Shown piece by piece: positions 60,340 through 64,000 of a stretch of 64,000 nucleotides of DNA. Source of the DNA: Fomitopsis serialis (Eukaryota; Basidiomycota; Agaricomycetes; Polyporales; Fomitopsidaceae); NCBI RefSeq assembly GCF_022376445.1, contig NW_025955059.1, positions 86,507 to 150,506 of the forward strand. Reading direction: 5' to 3'. The position numbers were made by a program, and so were the translations under genes. Within the stretch, counting starts at the first letter, position 1. Every line of letters starts with the position of its first letter. The notes under the pieces were generated by a model, which ran no database searches, was not told where the DNA came from, and worked only from the letters and a program-made list of their open reading frames with translations.

Positions 60340-60800
60340 TTCTCACCGAAGTCTCGGGCCGAGAGGTATGTGAAGTCCTCGGGCCGAGTGTTGTGTGAAC
60401 TCCTCGGGCCGAGGGTTTGGTGAAATGCTCGGGCCGAGAGTTCTGTGATATCGGCCGAGAGTTCGGTGAGATTCTCGGGCCGAGAGTTCGGTGAGATTCT
60501 CGGGCCGAGAGTTCGGTGAGATTCTCGGGCCGAGAGTTCGGTGAGATTCTCAGGCCGAGAGTTCGGTGAGATTCTCGGCCGAGAGTTCGGTGAGTTGCCC
60601 GGTCCGGGACTTCGGTGCAATGCTCGGGCCAGGATTTCAGTGCAGTTCCCCGGTGCAGAATTCGATGAAACATGGTGGCAGGAAACTCGGTGTTCCTATT
60701 GGGCCCAAAAATCGGTGGTATGCTCGTCCGAATGATTGGTGAAGTCTCGGGCCGAGGTGCTGGTGACGTTCTCGGACCGTGCATTTGTGTGTGTTTGACT
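60340..60800 (+). repeat. 25-bp minisatellite, about eighteen copies
   Basis: Unit CTCGGGCCGAGAGTTCGG plus TGAGATT. The central copies (60475-60590) are almost identical. Flanking copies drift progressively in both directions, down to barely recognisable forms such as CTCGGACCGTGCATTTG. It shares the first 18 bases of the unit, the 25-bp period and the orientation with the 48.5-kb array. Confidence 0.93.
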
Positions 60801-60924
60801 CGGGCACTCCTGTGGCTTTCAGTCCGGTCTTGGCGCACGAGATACATTGTACATTTGGCGAACTCTATGTTACACTGAGGTTTACACGTATTCTACAGGA
60901 CAGGTAGGTTATTCCCGGCTTATC

Positions 60925-63882
60925 TCATTCCACCGCATTGCCCCCATCCATCTCATTCGCCGAGCCCGTTACCGGCGGTTCCACATCCCCAGACCTGGGG
61001 CCCCGTTTGATTGCCCGGTCCCGGATTCCTTGGGGAGTTCGGCGGAAGTGGTGGGGGTGCTTCAGCCGGAGGAGGTGGCGCCGCTGGGCCATTGCCCGAA
61101 CCCGGTGGGACGACAGAGGCCGGGCTTGTCGGTGCCGATGTGACAACCGGGGTACCCTGTTGAGGCGGACTGTATCGGAGGTTGCCACCGACGGAATGCC
61201 GGTTGTGGAGTTGACCGGTGCAGCGAGCGGGAGACGGGGAACCTCAGCCGCCGATGGTGCTGCAGCCAACGTGGTGGGCAACGGCTGAATACTCGAGGGC
61301 GGGGATCGGGCGGGTGCGATAGTCGGTGCGATGGCAGCGGCGGCCAGCAGCTGAGGCACCTGGCTGAACAGGGGCCTCGGGATGAAGCCCCCAATTCCGC
61401 CTGCACCGGTCCCGAACTCGCGACTGGCCCAGGCGAGACGAGGGGGAAGTGGCGGTGGCGCCGGGGCTGCCTGTACCGTCGGCACGGACACGGTAGCCTC
61501 GGAAGTCGCTCCGACCGGGGACTGTCAGGTATGAATGTTAGACAGTTGACGATCAATGGAAAGCCAGATGGGTAAACTCACCTTTGAGGGCACCACCGGG
61601 ACGACGCCTGATCGAAGACTGCAGGATGCCCTGCCGGAGCACCTGACGTGGTAGCCGCCAGCTGGTCACGCATGCCATCGTCCAAATGCATGTCCGCTCC
61701 CGGCGCCGGCTCCATGGTCTCGGCGTTGGCGGTGGTGATCCGGACATCGACGTCCGTCCCATGTCGTTTGTCAGTCCCTGCGGTCCACTTGCCGCGCCCT
61801 GGATCATATCGCGGAGGGCCTCGATGTAGGCCTCTTGGTCACCCTCTCCCAGGAATGCCAGACCTGACCGAAATGTCAGTTCGAACAGTCAATGTGAGCA
61901 GAACAACTCACCGAGCAATCGCTGATGCTCAAGCAACGAGTTGTTCATGGCCTCCAACGCAGCCACCCGTTCATTGAGTTGTCGGACGTCACCCTCGAGC
62001 TCGCGGACACGCAGCTCCGCGTTCCCGGCGAGCTCCGCCGGGCGTTGCATGACCACCACGGGCGGCCGAGCGAACCACGAACTCCACCCGGGCCAACTGG
62101 ATACATACGCCCTACAAAATTAGTGGTGCGTATGGTCAACGGAGGGAAAGCCAGCGTACTGATGTCACTCGGATCGGGCGGCGGGTCCGTTGCAGTCTTC
62201 GCCCGCTTGCGTGGGGGCTCAGGGCCAGTCTCCGCCTTTGACGATCCCTCGCCCCGGTCCTTCTTACCCTTTCCTTTCGACGGCGGCGCACTCCCCTTCC
62301 GTTTGGAGGCTGCTTGGTGACCGGGGTCGGGCGGCGCGACGGGGTGTTGCTGCGTCTGGTGCTCCGCCGGGACCCAGTTGTCGCGACCGAGCCGTTCTCG
62401 CTTTCGGTGTCCGAATCGCCGTTGGTGGTTGGGGGCCCGTCGGCGACACTGTCGGAGCGCTCGGAGGCGACGCTGCTTGCGCGGGAACTTCCCGCCGACG
62501 ACTTCTTCGACGACCTCCCCGGCCAGCCTTCTGCGGCTTGAATGTGCCTTCGGTGTCGATGGCTTCGCACTTGGTCTTCTTCACATGGCAGAAGTCGCAC
62601 GCGGCGACCTTTCTCTTCTTCGGCTTGCCGTCCTTCCGAATGCTGACACCTTTTTGACCGAGATGTAGCAGGGGAATCCCTTGCACGCAGTGCAAGGTGG
62701 ATCCTGTCAACGAGGTGAGTGGTCAGAACACACGATGATCAGCAGCTCACCCGCAGTTCCCTGTCCCCCCTCTTCCGGGTCTCACCCTCGGCCTCGTAGT
62801 CCATCACGAATGTCGCCCGGTCCTTCTTGATGGCTTTGGCCTTTTTCGCGTCTACCGTAGCGTCCGGCGTGTCCAACTTGAGGATGCCTTTGCGCCCCGG
62901 CTTGCCTGATACCGACGTGTCAGCGATGCCACCCAGACAGATGGCAGGGCACTCACGCTTCCCCTTTGCCTTCGCCGAGACTTGTTCTTCTTCCTCCTCC
63001 TCCTCCTCCTCCTCCTCCTCCTCCTCCCCTTCCTCCCCCTCTTCCCGCTCGAGCTCCTCCTCCTCCGGCGATTCGTCGTCCTGCCGGCGCGCACGCTGCT
63101 TTCCCTTGCCGGATCTCGGCGGGGTCGTGGACCGCTGACGCTTCTTCGTTGCGGGCTTCTTCCCCTTCCGCCGGGATTGCGTCGGTTCCTCGTCATCGAT
63201 CTCCATGCGGTCGTCCGCACCGGCACCTCCTCCTCGCCATCCGAGTCGTTTCCCGCAAGCTCCTGGAAGCGTACGGCTGGGCCCTGGCGGGATGGTCCCG
63301 CGGTTGCATTCCTCGAGCCACGCGGGGAATACAAACCCGTCACTGCGAGTGGGTTGTACCACTCAGTCGGCAGGCGGTCGTCGTCCGGACGAATGAGCGA
63401 GAGCCTCACCGGGACCCCCTCCGCGTCGACGATGTTGAGCTCCACGATGGCCGACAGGAGCACCAAAGGGATCACCGGACGGTCCTCGGGATCCTGTTCG
63501 CGACCAGGCCAAGGCGATCTCGAACATGACCTCGCGCTGTAGAATATGGTCAGCATCGCTTCGACCATGCGTGATATGGATGTATACTTACCACGAGGTT
63601 CACCAGGGGTTCCATCTGCAAAGTCGAATGTCAACACCACCGTCGGTGCCCAAAGTATGCTGTCAATACTTACGATCCTTCCCAACAGCTCCTCCTCTTC
63701 GTCCACCTCAACCAAGCGGCCTCCAAAGAGTTTCAGGAGACGGTCGGTTGTCTCCTGTAGGTACGCGGCCATTTCTCCCGGCCTCATTGCCGTGACCGGA
63801 GGCTCGGGTCGTAGGCCGGGTTCGGCGGCGGCGGCGGCGGCGGTGGCATCTTCGTCGACATGGTTCAGGCGAGCAGACACAA
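60925..63882 (-). CDS. acidic nuclear-type protein with two cysteine motifs, TE-region gene
   Basis: Long minus-strand gene starting near the ATG at about 63862 (MSTKMPPPPPP). Seen in order: MRPGEMAAYLQETTDRLLKL, VEVDEEEELLGRI, introns at about 63615-63674 and 63537-63592, REVMFEIALAWSR, VIPLVLLSAIVELNIVDAEG and LPTEWYNPLAVTGLYSPRG. Then come a basic/acidic part with about 16 consecutive glutamates, KGILKLDTPDATVDAKKAKA, a cysteine pair motif CTACKGFPC, and ACDFCHVKKTKCE, which resembles half of a Zn2Cys6 cluster. A leucine-rich coiled coil (LRVRELEGDVRQLNERVAAL) and a proline/alanine-rich end to 60925 follow. At least three single-base breaks are repaired by adding one base. Possibly a DNA-binding protein of a lineage-specific family; no function is assigned. 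Confidence 0.5.
62989..63040 (-). repeat. GAG trinucleotide repeat (polyglutamate)
   Basis: Tandem CTC/TCC run on the plus strand encoding a glutamate tract in the minus-strand gene. Prone to length change and to miscalls. Confidence 0.85.
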
Positions 63883-64000
63883 AGCAGAGTAGACGGAGTT
63901 GCGAGGACGGGGGCGGGGAGACAGAAGGTGATGAAAGCAAGAGACAAGCGACGCGAAGCCACACCGATCGCGAAATCCAACACCGACGGTCACGTGCACC

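Noticed and set aside
60340..60800. CRISPR-like regular repeat
   Set aside because: Tandem minisatellite without unique spacers.

Overview
The window is nuclear DNA of a filamentous basidiomycete, most likely an Agaricomycete and possibly a polypore (the order is inference). The evidence is short introns (about 45-65 nt, mostly GT..AG with GTGCGT/GTACGT/GTAAGT donors), high GC, dense genes on both strands, and gene families typical of the group: SWIM-RING protein, SKN7 with HSF and receiver domains, UBP2-like protease, ADE12, VPS11, ATP18, KDZ transposase and a TET/JBP dioxygenase. No rRNA, tRNA or CRISPR was recognised.

Left part (1-41.9 kb), mostly conserved genes. A tandem cluster of IRG-like GTPase genes (1.1-7.6 kb, minus strand, plus an opposite-strand relic) is followed by a basic-region nuclear protein (8.2-9.4), a single-pass membrane protein (9.8-11.2), a divergent pair of SWIM-RING protein (12.4-13.9, minus) and cis-prenyltransferase (14.0-15.3, plus), and SKN7 (16.0-19.6, minus). 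Next come a gene-poor GC-rich stretch with two copies of a CCAAT-containing module (19.6-22.9), a UBP2-like gene that lacks its protease domain (22.9-25.1, minus), an arginase pseudogene (27.8-28.5, minus), adenylosuccinate synthetase (29.5-31.2, plus), a C2H2-like zinc-finger protein (31.8-33.3, minus), VPS11 (34.0-37.6, minus), ATP synthase subunit J (38.2-38.5, plus) and an NmrA-like oxidoreductase with an internal stop (39.2-40.2, plus).

Right part (41.9-64 kb), accessory and repeat-rich. It opens with a perfect 34-bp palindrome, a 97-bp tandem duplication, several hairpins and a nested foldback element (42.7-43.1). Then come a proline-rich nuclear-type protein, a 77-bp tandem array, a TET/JBP-type 2-oxoglutarate/Fe(II) dioxygenase (45.1-46.3, plus), a coiled-coil gene (46.5-47.5, minus) and a complete-looking KDZ transposase (48.8-52.1, minus). 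Two related 25-bp minisatellites (48.5 and 60.3-60.8 kb) bracket the transposase and further lineage-specific nuclear proteins, a PKS acyltransferase fragment and two degenerate CTCGCCC-type tracts. The transposase and dioxygenase together fit the published association of KDZ transposons with TET/JBP genes in fungi.

Caution on reading frames. Many conserved genes (ADE12, VPS11, SKN7, the KDZ transposase, the TE-region genes) carry one-base frame breaks, and nearly all are repaired by adding a single base, usually to a short G or C run. The same signature in essential genes and in transposon genes points to homopolymer under-calling in the source assembly rather than to decay. The arginase remnant, the P-loop-less GTPase, IRG copy 1 and the internal TGA of the NmrA-like gene do not fit this explanation and look like genuine changes.
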